DNA of 64,000 bases, from assembly GCA_902767225.1 (NCBI GenBank), contig CACXGN010000001.1, positions 1 through 64,000 on the forward strand, written 5' to 3'. Shown in pieces: positions 25,446-32,125 of this stretch (position 1 is the stretch's first letter; each line of letters begins with the position of its first letter). The stretch comes from an uncultured Eubacteriales bacterium. GTDB lineage: Bacteria; Bacillota; Clostridia; Christensenellales; Borkfalkiaceae. A program made the position numbers and the translations under genes. The notes beneath the pieces were generated by a model. That model made no database searches. It was given only the letters and a program-made list of their open reading frames with translations, and was not told the DNA's origin.

Positions 25446-26174
25446 ATGAAGTATTATATTCAAACAGGTTTAACCGCCAGAGATACACATATAATTAGTA
25501 AAATAACAACAAACAAATTACCAAATCTTGATAATTGCAATATAGATACAACTTGGGTTGATTATTGTTTACACACAATGGATTGTTTGGCTGTTGATTT
25601 TAACTTTTATATGTTTTTCCAAAAAACATTCCCAAATGTTCCTCAAAGATTATTTTTTACTTTCTTAAATTCAGCTGTTTTGGAATTAACTAAACTTTTA
25701 GATGCTCGAAAAAATAGCGAAATAAGTTTACAAAAAGTGTTAAATCGTATCGAACAAAATATTAATAACAAAACTACACATAAATCCTTTATCTTGTTTA
25801 AAAAAGACATCGAAAATTGGTTAAACACTCGCGAAAGCTTTATTTATAATCTATTTGTTATAAGAGATAAAATGATAGCACATCAAGATGTTTCGATTAC
25901 ACAATTAGATATTCTTAATATTGCGATGAATAAATTTAATATAAATGAGTTTATTGATGTAGCTAATGCAACAATTGAAATTTTATGTAATATTATTAAG
26001 TCTATAGAAAATTGCGATATTATGACAAGCGGATATTTTGATTTTGATGAATTTAACTTTATTTATGAAGCATTAAGAAGTTTAGACAAAATAGAAAAAC
26101 ACGTTTATCTAAAAAATCAAATTATACATAATATTGACTTAGAACTTAGAGAGATAAAAAAATTAATAGAATAA
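25446..26174 (+). CDS. HEPN/AbiU2-like protein beside the restriction system
   Basis: 242 residues, helical, very AT-rich coding sequence. The stretch NLFVIRDKMIAHQDVSI near 135-150 is an R-x(5)-H motif as in HEPN ribonucleases and AbiU2-like abortive infection proteins, and the helical layout before it (LNSAVLELTKLLDARKN) fits. It lies 49 bases after the methyltransferase and shares a terminator with the operon. I infer an RNase-type backup defence acting if restriction fails; this is by motif and context only. Confidence 0.55.
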   Translation: MKYYIQTGLTARDTHIISKITTNKLPNLDNCNIDTTWVDYCLHTMDCLAVDFNFYMFFQKTFPNVPQRLFFTFLNSAVLELTKLLDARKNSEISLQKVLNRIEQNINNKTTHKSFILFKKDIENWLNTRESFIYNLFVIRDKMIAHQDVSITQLDILNIAMNKFNINEFIDVANATIEILCNIIKSIENCDIMTSGYFDFDEFNFIYEALRSLDKIEKHVYLKNQIIHNIDLELREIKKLIE

Positions 26175-26178
26175 CCAA

Positions 26179-26204
26179 AAAAGGCGCGAACGATCGCGCC
26201 TTTT
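26179..26204 (+). terminator. intrinsic terminator of the restriction-modification operon
   Basis: AAAAGGCGCGA, ACGA loop, TCGCGCCTTTT; convergent rubrerythrin gene follows. Confidence 0.85.
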
Positions 26205-26219
26205 AAGTTTAAAAATAAA

Positions 26220-26753
26220 TCAGTTTTCGGTTTTTTGGATCATAAAGTAGGCTTGTGGGTAAGAGCATACGGGGCAGGTTTCGGGCGGGGTTTTGCCCTT
26301 ATGAACGTGCCCGCAGTTTAAACATATCCACACCGTTTCTTCGGGGGAAGAGAACACCGCGTTATTATTTATCTTATCGAAAAAGGTTTTATATCTTTCT
26401 TCGTGGGCGCGCTCTACCGCGGCAACGCCGTCGAAAAGTTTTGCAATATCTTCATAGCCCTCTTCCCGCGCGATTTTGGCAAAGTCCGAATACATAACGG
26501 TGCGCTCGAAGTTTTCTAAATCCGCAGCGTCTTTTAGGTTGTCTTTGGTGCAAGAGATCCCGTGCCATAATTTAAACCAAATTTTGGCGTGCGCCTGTTC
26601 GTTGTGTGCAAAGGTGTTAAAGGTATTGTAAATTTCTTCGAACCCTTCGGTTTTTGCCTGTTCTGCGTAATAAGTATATTCGTTATACGCGCCGGACTCT
26701 CTTAAATAAGCGGTCATTAAATTCTGTTTGGTTTTGGAATTTTCAAAATCCAT
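26220..26753 (-). CDS. rubrerythrin
   Basis: Oxidative-stress protein that reduces hydrogen peroxide in anaerobes. 177 residues: a four-helix diiron domain with the carboxylate ligands in ESGAYNEYTYYAEQAK, FAHNEQAHAKIW, and AAVERAHEERY, followed by a C-terminal rubredoxin-like Fe(Cys)4 domain WICLNCGHVHKG...CPVCSYPQ. The start at 26753 is fixed by AAGGAGATTATT upstream; a longer frame adds an implausible hydrophobic extension. Divergent from the kinase gene. Confidence 0.93.
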   Translation of the reverse strand: MDFENSKTKQNLMTAYLRESGAYNEYTYYAEQAKTEGFEEIYNTFNTFAHNEQAHAKIWFKLWHGISCTKDNLKDAADLENFERTVMYSDFAKIAREEGYEDIAKLFDGVAAVERAHEERYKTFFDKINNNAVFSSPEETVWICLNCGHVHKGKTPPETCPVCSYPQAYFMIQKTEN

Positions 26754-26815
26754 AATAATCTCCTTAAATCTTTTGATAAGATTTTTCCCAAAAAAAATAA
26801 TAAGATACAAAAAAG

Positions 26816-26844
26816 TTGAAAAAAAAGATAAATTACTATATAAT
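26816..26844 (+). promoter_or_regulatory. promoter of the amino-acid kinase gene
   Basis: TTGAAA (26816-26821), 17-base spacer, TATAAT (26839-26844), 21 bases before the ATG, which has CGGAG upstream. Confidence 0.65.
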
Positions 26845-26865
26845 GGTTGCAACGGAGAAAAAAGT

Positions 26866-27690
26866 ATGGCATACGATATAGAACTGGTCGGCAAAATAGG
26901 GTCGATGGCGCTAATAAATAAAGAAAACAATATTTTGGATTATACGCTTATTGCAAGGCTTTCTTCCGAACTTAAACCGGGCTACGTTTGGGTAACTTCG
27001 GGCGCGGCGGAAACGGGAAGGCTTGACTATATAAAGCGAAACGGCTTTGAGCTTGACGGCACGCTCGAAGAAGTTAAAACCGACTATTCGGCGCAAGGTC
27101 AGTCTATCCTTATGGCAACTTATCGTCAATACGTGGACTCTAAATATTCGCTTCGCCAAGTTTTGGTAGAACACCAGCACTTTAACGATCCGCAAAAAAG
27201 GGAACACTTAAAAGAAATGCTTCTCCGTTGCCCCAAGCAAAACGCGATACCGATAATAAACTATAACGACGCGGTAAGCGCCGAAGAATCGAGAAGGTTT
27301 GAAATTCAGTCTATAATCGAAAAATCGGGGAAGGCTGTGGAGTGCGTGGATAACGACGAAACTGCCGCGCAGATAGCCTGCCTGTTAAAAGCAAAGACCT
27401 TGCTTATTTTAACCAGCGCCAAGGGGATTTACCGAGAGGCTGGAAGGGAAGAAACGCTTATAGAAGAAATTTGCGGAAAAGACGTTTACGAACTTTTGGA
27501 TAATATCAACGAGTGCGAAGAATACTGCAAAGGCGCGTCGAGAGTGGGTGCGAACGGCGCAAGGGCGAAACTCGAATATATTAAAGACGCGGCAAAAATC
27601 GGCACGAAAGTTATAATCGCTTCGGCAAAGTATTCGATAAAGAGCATTTTATCGGGCGAAGCCCCCGCAACGAGAATTTTTGTAAAATAA
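26866..27690 (+). CDS. amino-acid kinase family protein, glutamate 5-kinase-like
   Basis: 274 residues of the amino-acid kinase fold: VWVTSGAAETGRLDY near 42-56 (substrate loop, SSGA-like in ProB), VLVEHQHFND, PIINYNDAVSAEE (ND motif), VDNDETAAQIACLLKAKTLLILTSAKGIYRE (DND and LTxxxGxY) and a C-terminal GGASRVG-like GASRVGANGARAKLEYI. These are ProB-type landmarks without the PUA domain. No proA is adjacent, and the sequence diverges enough that another acyl-phosphate kinase role is possible. Start chosen at 26866; an upstream frame is hydrophobic and overlaps the promoter. Confidence 0.75.
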   Translation: MAYDIELVGKIGSMALINKENNILDYTLIARLSSELKPGYVWVTSGAAETGRLDYIKRNGFELDGTLEEVKTDYSAQGQSILMATYRQYVDSKYSLRQVLVEHQHFNDPQKREHLKEMLLRCPKQNAIPIINYNDAVSAEESRRFEIQSIIEKSGKAVECVDNDETAAQIACLLKAKTLLILTSAKGIYREAGREETLIEEICGKDVYELLDNINECEEYCKGASRVGANGARAKLEYIKDAAKIGTKVIIASAKYSIKSILSGEAPATRIFVK

Positions 27691-27700
27691 TAATTGCTAT

Positions 27701-27735
27701 AAACCCGACGAAAAATTTTTCGTCGGGTTTTGTAT
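27701..27735 (+). terminator. intrinsic terminator, 30-bp palindrome
   Basis: AAACCCGACGAAAAA joined directly to TTTTTCGTCGGGTTT, then TTGTAT. Confidence 0.85.
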
Positions 27736-27777
27736 ATTATAAAGAAAACTTCCCATAATACTATCAAGGGGGAAGTT

Positions 27778-27931
27778 ATGAAAGATACTAAGAACGTTAA
27801 AAGTCAGTCTAAGAAGAAAAGCGTTAAAGATTGCAAATAATAAGAGCAAATTCGATACGCAAGGATCTTATACGGGAGTTGACTTATACGATAAATACGA
27901 TAAACCCGTGCAAGACGCAGACGACTTGTAA
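27778..27931 (+). pseudogene. small clostridial protein gene broken by a one-base insertion
   Basis: ATG after GGGGGAAGTT opens MKDTKNVKSQSKKKSVKDCK and hits TAA at 27838-27840. In the next frame from 27836 the sequence continues NKSKFDTQGSYTGVDLYD and ends PVQDADDL at TAA 27929-27931. Removing the single T at 27838 joins the halves into one 50-residue protein of a kind with Cys/Lys-rich start and QDADDL end that I have seen in Clostridia. The break may be real, or an assembly error. Confidence 0.6.
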
Positions 27932-27959
27932 ACAAAATTTTATTTTGTAAACAACCTTA

Positions 27960-27996
27960 AAGGAAAGAGCGGCAAAGTATTGTCGCCCTTTTCTTT
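27960..27996 (+). terminator. probable intrinsic terminator
   Basis: AAAGG...GCGGCAA, short loop, TTGTCGCCCTTTTCTTTT. Confidence 0.65.
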
Positions 27997-28005
27997 TATA
28001 AAAAA

Positions 28006-28034
28006 TTGACAAAAAGATAAAAGTGATATAAAAT
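28006..28034 (+). promoter_or_regulatory. promoter of rnpB
   Basis: TTGACA (28006-28011), 17-base spacer, TAAAAT (28029-28034); predicted start is within a few bases of the 5' end of RNase P RNA. Confidence 0.7.
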
Positions 28035-28045
28035 TATTTCACGGT

Positions 28046-28390
28046 TAAGACGGTTATGCGATCGCGGGGACGGAGAGAAACCGTTCATGAGGAAAGTCCG
28101 GGCTTTTTAGAAACAGGGTGCCGGAGCAACACCGGTGAGGGCGACCTTAAGGAAAGTGCAACAGAAATAAACCGCCTTTTATAGGTAAGGATGGAAAGGC
28201 AGGGTAAGAGCCTACCGCCCCTTCGGTAACGAAGGGGGCAAATGTAAACCCCACCCGAAGCAAGATTGACAAACCGTTTCAATAGGGAGTTTCACCGAAG
28301 CGGTTTATAAAACATCGCTGGGGGACGCAGGAGACTGCGTTCGTAGATAAATGATCGCACAAGACAGAACTCGGCTTATCGACCGTCTTA
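28046..28390 (+). ncRNA. rnpB: RNase P RNA
   Basis: Catalytic RNA that matures tRNA 5' ends. Ends pair as P1 (TAAGACGGT 28046-28054 with ACCGTCTTA 28382-28390). The universal cores are present: GAGGAAAGTCCGGGCT near 28088, ACAGAAATAAACCGCC near 28159, GGTAAGGATGGAAAGG, and near the 3' end ACAAGACAGAACTCGGCTTA. Length of about 345 bases is normal. I did not fold the whole molecule, so the A/B type is not assigned. Confidence 0.95.
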
Positions 28391-28400
28391 ATTCATACGC

Positions 28401-28427
28401 GCCGACGAAGGTAGTCCCTTCGTCGGC
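28401..28427 (+). terminator. hairpin after rnpB
   Basis: GCCGACGAAGG, five-base loop, CCTTCGTCGGC, followed by GAAACTTT rather than a clean T-run; it ends 16 bases before the next ATG. May terminate or process rnpB transcripts. Confidence 0.5.
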
Positions 28428-28443
28428 GAAACTTTGGTAAACT

Positions 28444-29379
28444 ATGGAAAACACAAAAAAGAAAAACTTAATGGGCGAACTTTTCGTGCTGCTGGCGGCG
28501 GCGCTTTGGGGCTCTATAAGCCTTATGGTAAGGCCGCTGAACGCGCTCGGGTTTTCTTCACTTCAAATAACCTGCGTTAGGGCGGTTTTGGCAACGCTTA
28601 TTATCGGCGTGTTTTTGCTTATAAAAGATAGATCGCTATTTAAAGTCAAATTAAAACATATCCCCATATTTTTAGGTTCGGGCGTAATAAGTTTTTTGTT
28701 CTTTAACTATTGCTATATGTCTTCTATCGAACAAAACTCCGTGTCCGTCGCGGCGATATTGCTTTATACTTCGCCCGTGTGGGTAACCGTTTTTTCCGCA
28801 ATTATATTTAAAGAAAAAGTAACCGTTTATAAGATAATAGCACTCGTCGTCGCACTTGGCGGCGCGGTAATGCTTTCTTTTTCGGGCACGCTTAAAATAA
28901 CGGGGCTCGGCGTGCTGTTCGGCATAGGCTCTGGGCTCGGATACGCCCTTTATTCGGTCTTCGGAAAACTTGCCGCAAAATATTATAAGCCCGAAACTAC
29001 TACCTTTTATACATTTCTTTTCGCGGCGATTTTCGCTATTCCCGTTTGTAGGGTTTGGGAAATACCGTCGCTTATCGGAAATAATACCATAAGCCTTGCG
29101 TATTTTGCGGGGGTTACGGTTTTCGCAACCGTTTTGCCGTATATCTTCTATACCTTGGGATTAACCCTTATCCCCGCGGGTAAGGCGGGCATTATCGCGA
29201 TCGCAGAACCCGTAGTCGCCGCGATAGTCGGCTGGATAGCCTATGGCGAAGCGCTCGGCGTTTTGGGAATAATCGGAATTTTAGTAGTCGTTTCCGCACT
29301 TGTCTTTATGGAACTTGCGGGCGGTAAATCCCCGCCTGAAAAAGAAACAGAAAGTAAAGATACCGATAAATCGGAATAA
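28444..29379 (+). CDS. EamA/DMT-family transporter
   Basis: 311 residues with about ten membrane segments in two EamA repeats (roughly 10-145 and 160-292). Family hallmarks include AALWGSISLMVRPL near the N-terminus and AEPVVAAIVGWIAYGE in the second half. It is predicted to export or import small metabolites across the cytoplasmic membrane; the substrate cannot be read from sequence. A charged tail (ETESKDTDKSE) follows. A paralogue of the same superfamily is at 53146-54102. The ribosome binding site is weak and it may depend on the rnpB promoter. Confidence 0.85.
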   Translation: MENTKKKNLMGELFVLLAAALWGSISLMVRPLNALGFSSLQITCVRAVLATLIIGVFLLIKDRSLFKVKLKHIPIFLGSGVISFLFFNYCYMSSIEQNSVSVAAILLYTSPVWVTVFSAIIFKEKVTVYKIIALVVALGGAVMLSFSGTLKITGLGVLFGIGSGLGYALYSVFGKLAAKYYKPETTTFYTFLFAAIFAIPVCRVWEIPSLIGNNTISLAYFAGVTVFATVLPYIFYTLGLTLIPAGKAGIIAIAEPVVAAIVGWIAYGEALGVLGIIGILVVVSALVFMELAGGKSPPEKETESKDTDKSE

Positions 29380-29385
29380 AAAATC

Positions 29386-29414
29386 AAAAACACCGCATCG
29401 CGGTGTTTTTATTT
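29386..29414 (+). terminator. intrinsic terminator
   Basis: AAAACACCG, CATCG loop, CGGTGTTTTT with ATTTT following. Confidence 0.8.
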
Positions 29415-29424
29415 TAAGTTAAAA

Positions 29425-29453
29425 TTGACAATATAGTTAAAGTGTCGTATAAT
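29425..29453 (+). promoter_or_regulatory. promoter of the SLOG copy B leader
   Basis: TTGACA (29425-29430), 17-base spacer, TATAAT (29448-29453). The predicted start at about 29460 is the first base of helix P1. Confidence 0.75.
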
Positions 29454-29459
29454 AAATAA

Positions 29460-29685
29460 GCCAATCCCGAACAAAACTCTCTTTTGAGTAAGTTCAAAAA
29501 AAGAAAAAGATAAAATAATAGTATTTTTACGCATATTAAACATAGGTAGGACTATTTCCGCCCGTGTTTACAAATATGTGGGTAATTATACTATAATTAT
29601 TTTATCTTTTTTGTGAACGGGGTTGGCGCTCAAACGGGTGGATATGTTCTATATGCCGTTCCCGTTTGGGGCGGCATTTTTATTT
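29460..29685 (+). ncRNA. structured leader RNA of SLOG copy B (candidate riboswitch/attenuator)
   Basis: P1 pairs GCCAATCCC (29460-29468) with GGGGTTGGC (29619-29627). P2 is ACTC/GAGT (29476-29489). P3 begins with GTTCA (29492-29496) and closes with TGAAC (29614-29618), extended by an A/T-rich complementarity. P4 is CATATTAAACA (29532-29542) with TGTTTACAAATATG (29565-29578). P5 is TAATTATA/TATAATTA (29583-29599). Terminator GCCGTTCC/GGGGCGGC (29655-29675) is followed by ATTTTTATTT. An alternative helix CAAACGGG (29631-29638) with CCCGTTTG (29661-29668) would disrupt it. Same layout as 15594-15823 (minus). Confidence 0.7.
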
Positions 29686-29700
29686 AACTTCGGGTATTGT

Positions 29701-30210
29701 ATGGAAAAGGTAACTGCATTTATAGGGCATAGATTTGTTTTAGGGTGCGCCGCAGTGCAAATACGGGCGAAAGAAGAAATAGAAAAAACAATTCTTGACG
29801 GCTGCAAAAAAATCATTGTCGGAACTAACGGTCAGTTTGAAAATATCGTGCTTTCTATCTGCCGTGAGTTTCAAAAAACACGTAACGATATAGAAATCGA
29901 AGTCGTCGAAATTCCCGAATATAAACCGAAAAAAAGGAAACAAAAAGACTATGATAGCACGCTTGAACAGTTAGACAAATTATTTTTCGGAGACAGGGTA
30001 GATATAAAAAGAAGGTTGTGTGATAGAAATCGAAAAATGATAAGACGGTGCGACACTTTGATTTGCTACGTCAATAAAAACGAAGGCAGAACCGCGGCGA
30101 TGACCGCTATGAATTACGCAAAGCGCAACGGCAAAAAAGTGATAAACGTTTTTGACGAAAAAAGCGAACTTGCCTGCGGCGCACCGATTAAAGAAAACGA
30201 AAAGTTTTAA
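29701..30210 (+). CDS. SLOG-fold protein (copy B)
   Basis: 169 residues beginning at the ATG before EKVTAFIGHRF, directly after the leader terminator; a TTG further upstream would start inside the leader structure and is rejected. SLOG landmarks: IGHR, then GTNGQFENIVLSICRE, DRNRKMIRRCDTLICYVN near 120-137 and GRTAAMTAMNYAKRNGKKVINVFDE. A charged insertion (YKPKKRKQKDYDSTLEQLDKL, about 75-95) is absent from copy A. Ligand and pathway are unknown; predicted nucleotide-derivative binding comes from the fold. Sharing a structured leader with copy A suggests joint control. Confidence 0.75.
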   Translation: MEKVTAFIGHRFVLGCAAVQIRAKEEIEKTILDGCKKIIVGTNGQFENIVLSICREFQKTRNDIEIEVVEIPEYKPKKRKQKDYDSTLEQLDKLFFGDRVDIKRRLCDRNRKMIRRCDTLICYVNKNEGRTAAMTAMNYAKRNGKKVINVFDEKSELACGAPIKENEKF

Positions 30211-30223
30211 AACGTTAATAAAA

Positions 30224-30260
30224 ACACCCCTTGCCAAAATCGGCAAGGGGTGTAACTTTT
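30224..30260. terminator. intrinsic terminator between convergent genes
   Basis: ACACCCCTTGCC, short loop, GGCAAGGGGTGT followed by AACTTTTTT. Confidence 0.85.
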
Positions 30261-32117
30261 TTACTTTTTAAGGCAGACCATTAAAACGGCTATATCCGCG
30301 GGTGAAACGCCGGAGATCCTGCCCGCCTGACCTAAGTTTTTGGGGCGGATCTTATCGAGTTTTTGCCGCGCTTCTATCCGAAGCCCTTTTATCGATAGAT
30401 AGTCGAAATCTTCGGGGATAAGTTTTTCTTCTAACTTTTTGGCGCGTTCTATCTGTTCTTTTTCTTTTTCTAAATATCCCGAATATTTTGCGTCAAGTTC
30501 CACCGTTTCAAGCGTTCTGTCAGAAACGCCTTTTAAGATATTAAATCTTTCTTTAATAACTTTAAGCGGAATACCGCGCCGTATCAAATCGGCAAAGGCA
30601 ACGCCGCCTTGCGCCCTATTAAAGCCGAACTCGGATAAAATCCCTTCGGACTCCGACGGTTTTATTGCCGTTTGAAGTTCTTTTGTAGCAAGTTCGTATT
30701 CTTCTTTTCTTCTTAAAAGCCTTTCGTATCTTTCGTCTGAAACAAGCCCCGCCGCTCTTCCTATCTCGGTAAGCCTAAAATCCGCGTCGTCTTGCCGCAA
30801 AACTATTCTGTGTTCCGCGCGGCTGGTCATCATACGGTATGGCTCGTTCGTGCCCTTGGTAACAAGGTCGTCTATAAGCACGCCGATATAGCCTTTATCG
30901 CGCGGGATAACTAAGGGCGGCATATTTCTCATTTTAAGCGAAGCGTTAAGCCCAGCGATAAGCCCTTGCGCCGCCGCTTCTTCGTATCCGCTCGTGCCGT
31001 TTATCTGCCCCGCGGTGAATATCCCTTCAATCTTTTTAAATTCGAGCGAAGGGTAAAGGTCAAGCGAATCGATACAGTCGTATTCGATAGCGTAAGCATA
31101 ACGCATTATCTCGCAGTTTTCTAACCCCTTTACCGTGCGATACATAGCCTTTTGAACGTCGTGCGGTAAAGACGTGCTCATACCCTGAACGTAAATTTCG
31201 TTGGTGTCCGCTCCTTCGGGTTCTAAAAAGAGTTGGTGGCGGTCTTTATCGGCAAATCTTACTACTTTATCTTCGATAGACGGGCAGTATCTTGGTCCAG
31301 TCCCTTTTATCATGCCCGAATATAAGGGGGAACGGTGGAGATTTTCGCGAATTATTTCGTGCGTCTTTTCGTTGGTATAGGTCAAATAGCACGGCGTTTG
31401 TTTTTCGGGAACACCGTCGTGCAGATATGAAAAGGGGAATAAGTCGGTTTCGCCGTCCTGAACTTCCAAAACGGAAAAATCTATCGTCCGCTTATCTATT
31501 CTTGCGGGCGTTCCCGTCTTAAACCTTCTCACGTTAAACCCAAGCGAAATAAGGCTTGCGGTAAGTTCGTTTGCGGGGGCAAAGCCGTTCGGCCCCGAAG
31601 AGCGTTTCCACTCGCCCGCAATAACGCTGCCGTTAAGATACACTCCCGTTGCTATAACTACCGTTTTGCAATAGAATATTCCGCCGACCGCCGTTTTAAC
31701 GCCCAAAACTTTTTTTCCGTCTGTAAGTATCTCCGTCGCTTCGCCCTGAACGATTTTAAGGTTAGGCGTGTTCTCGAGCGTCTTTTTCATAAGGGTATGA
31801 TAAAGGTTTTTATCTTCCTGCCCGCGGAGCGATTGCACCGCCGCGCCCTTGCCTTTATTAAGCGTTCTTATTTGCAGCAGCGCGTTATCCGCCGCAACGC
31901 CCATTTCGCCGCCCAAAGCGTCGATCTCGCGCACGATCTGTCCTTTCGCCGTTCCGCCGATAGACGGATTGCACGCCATAAAGGCTATGCTGTCTAAATT
32001 AAGTGTCAGCATAACCGTTTTAAATCCCGTGCGGGCAAGAGAAAGCGCGGCTTCCACTCCTGCGTGCCCCGCGCCTATAACTACCGCATCAAATTGTCCT
32101 TCGGTAAAATTATTCAT
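30261..32117 (-). CDS. mnmG: tRNA uridine-34 modification enzyme MnmG (GidA)
   Basis: FAD- and folate-dependent partner of MnmE that installs cmnm5U at the tRNA wobble position. 618 residues, normal length. N-terminal dinucleotide motif DAVVIGAGHAGVEAALSLAR, the conserved ACNPSIGGTAKGQIVREIDA, the second family block TSGYEEAAAQGLIAGLNA, and a C-terminal MnmE-interacting helical domain. It starts eight bases after dnaA and is probably in its transcript. Proximity of mnmG to the replication-origin region is common in bacteria, though mnmE is not in this window. Confidence 0.96.
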   Translation of the reverse strand: MNNFTEGQFDAVVIGAGHAGVEAALSLARTGFKTVMLTLNLDSIAFMACNPSIGGTAKGQIVREIDALGGEMGVAADNALLQIRTLNKGKGAAVQSLRGQEDKNLYHTLMKKTLENTPNLKIVQGEATEILTDGKKVLGVKTAVGGIFYCKTVVIATGVYLNGSVIAGEWKRSSGPNGFAPANELTASLISLGFNVRRFKTGTPARIDKRTIDFSVLEVQDGETDLFPFSYLHDGVPEKQTPCYLTYTNEKTHEIIRENLHRSPLYSGMIKGTGPRYCPSIEDKVVRFADKDRHQLFLEPEGADTNEIYVQGMSTSLPHDVQKAMYRTVKGLENCEIMRYAYAIEYDCIDSLDLYPSLEFKKIEGIFTAGQINGTSGYEEAAAQGLIAGLNASLKMRNMPPLVIPRDKGYIGVLIDDLVTKGTNEPYRMMTSRAEHRIVLRQDDADFRLTEIGRAAGLVSDERYERLLRRKEEYELATKELQTAIKPSESEGILSEFGFNRAQGGVAFADLIRRGIPLKVIKERFNILKGVSDRTLETVELDAKYSGYLEKEKEQIERAKKLEEKLIPEDFDYLSIKGLRIEARQKLDKIRPKNLGQAGRISGVSPADIAVLMVCLKK

Positions 32118-32125
32118 ATTCTCTG

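Noticed and set aside
29623..29700. Extended N-terminus of the second SLOG protein from a TTG at 29623
   Set aside because: That stretch is the terminator part of the structured leader; the ATG at 29701 starts the conserved SLOG sequence.
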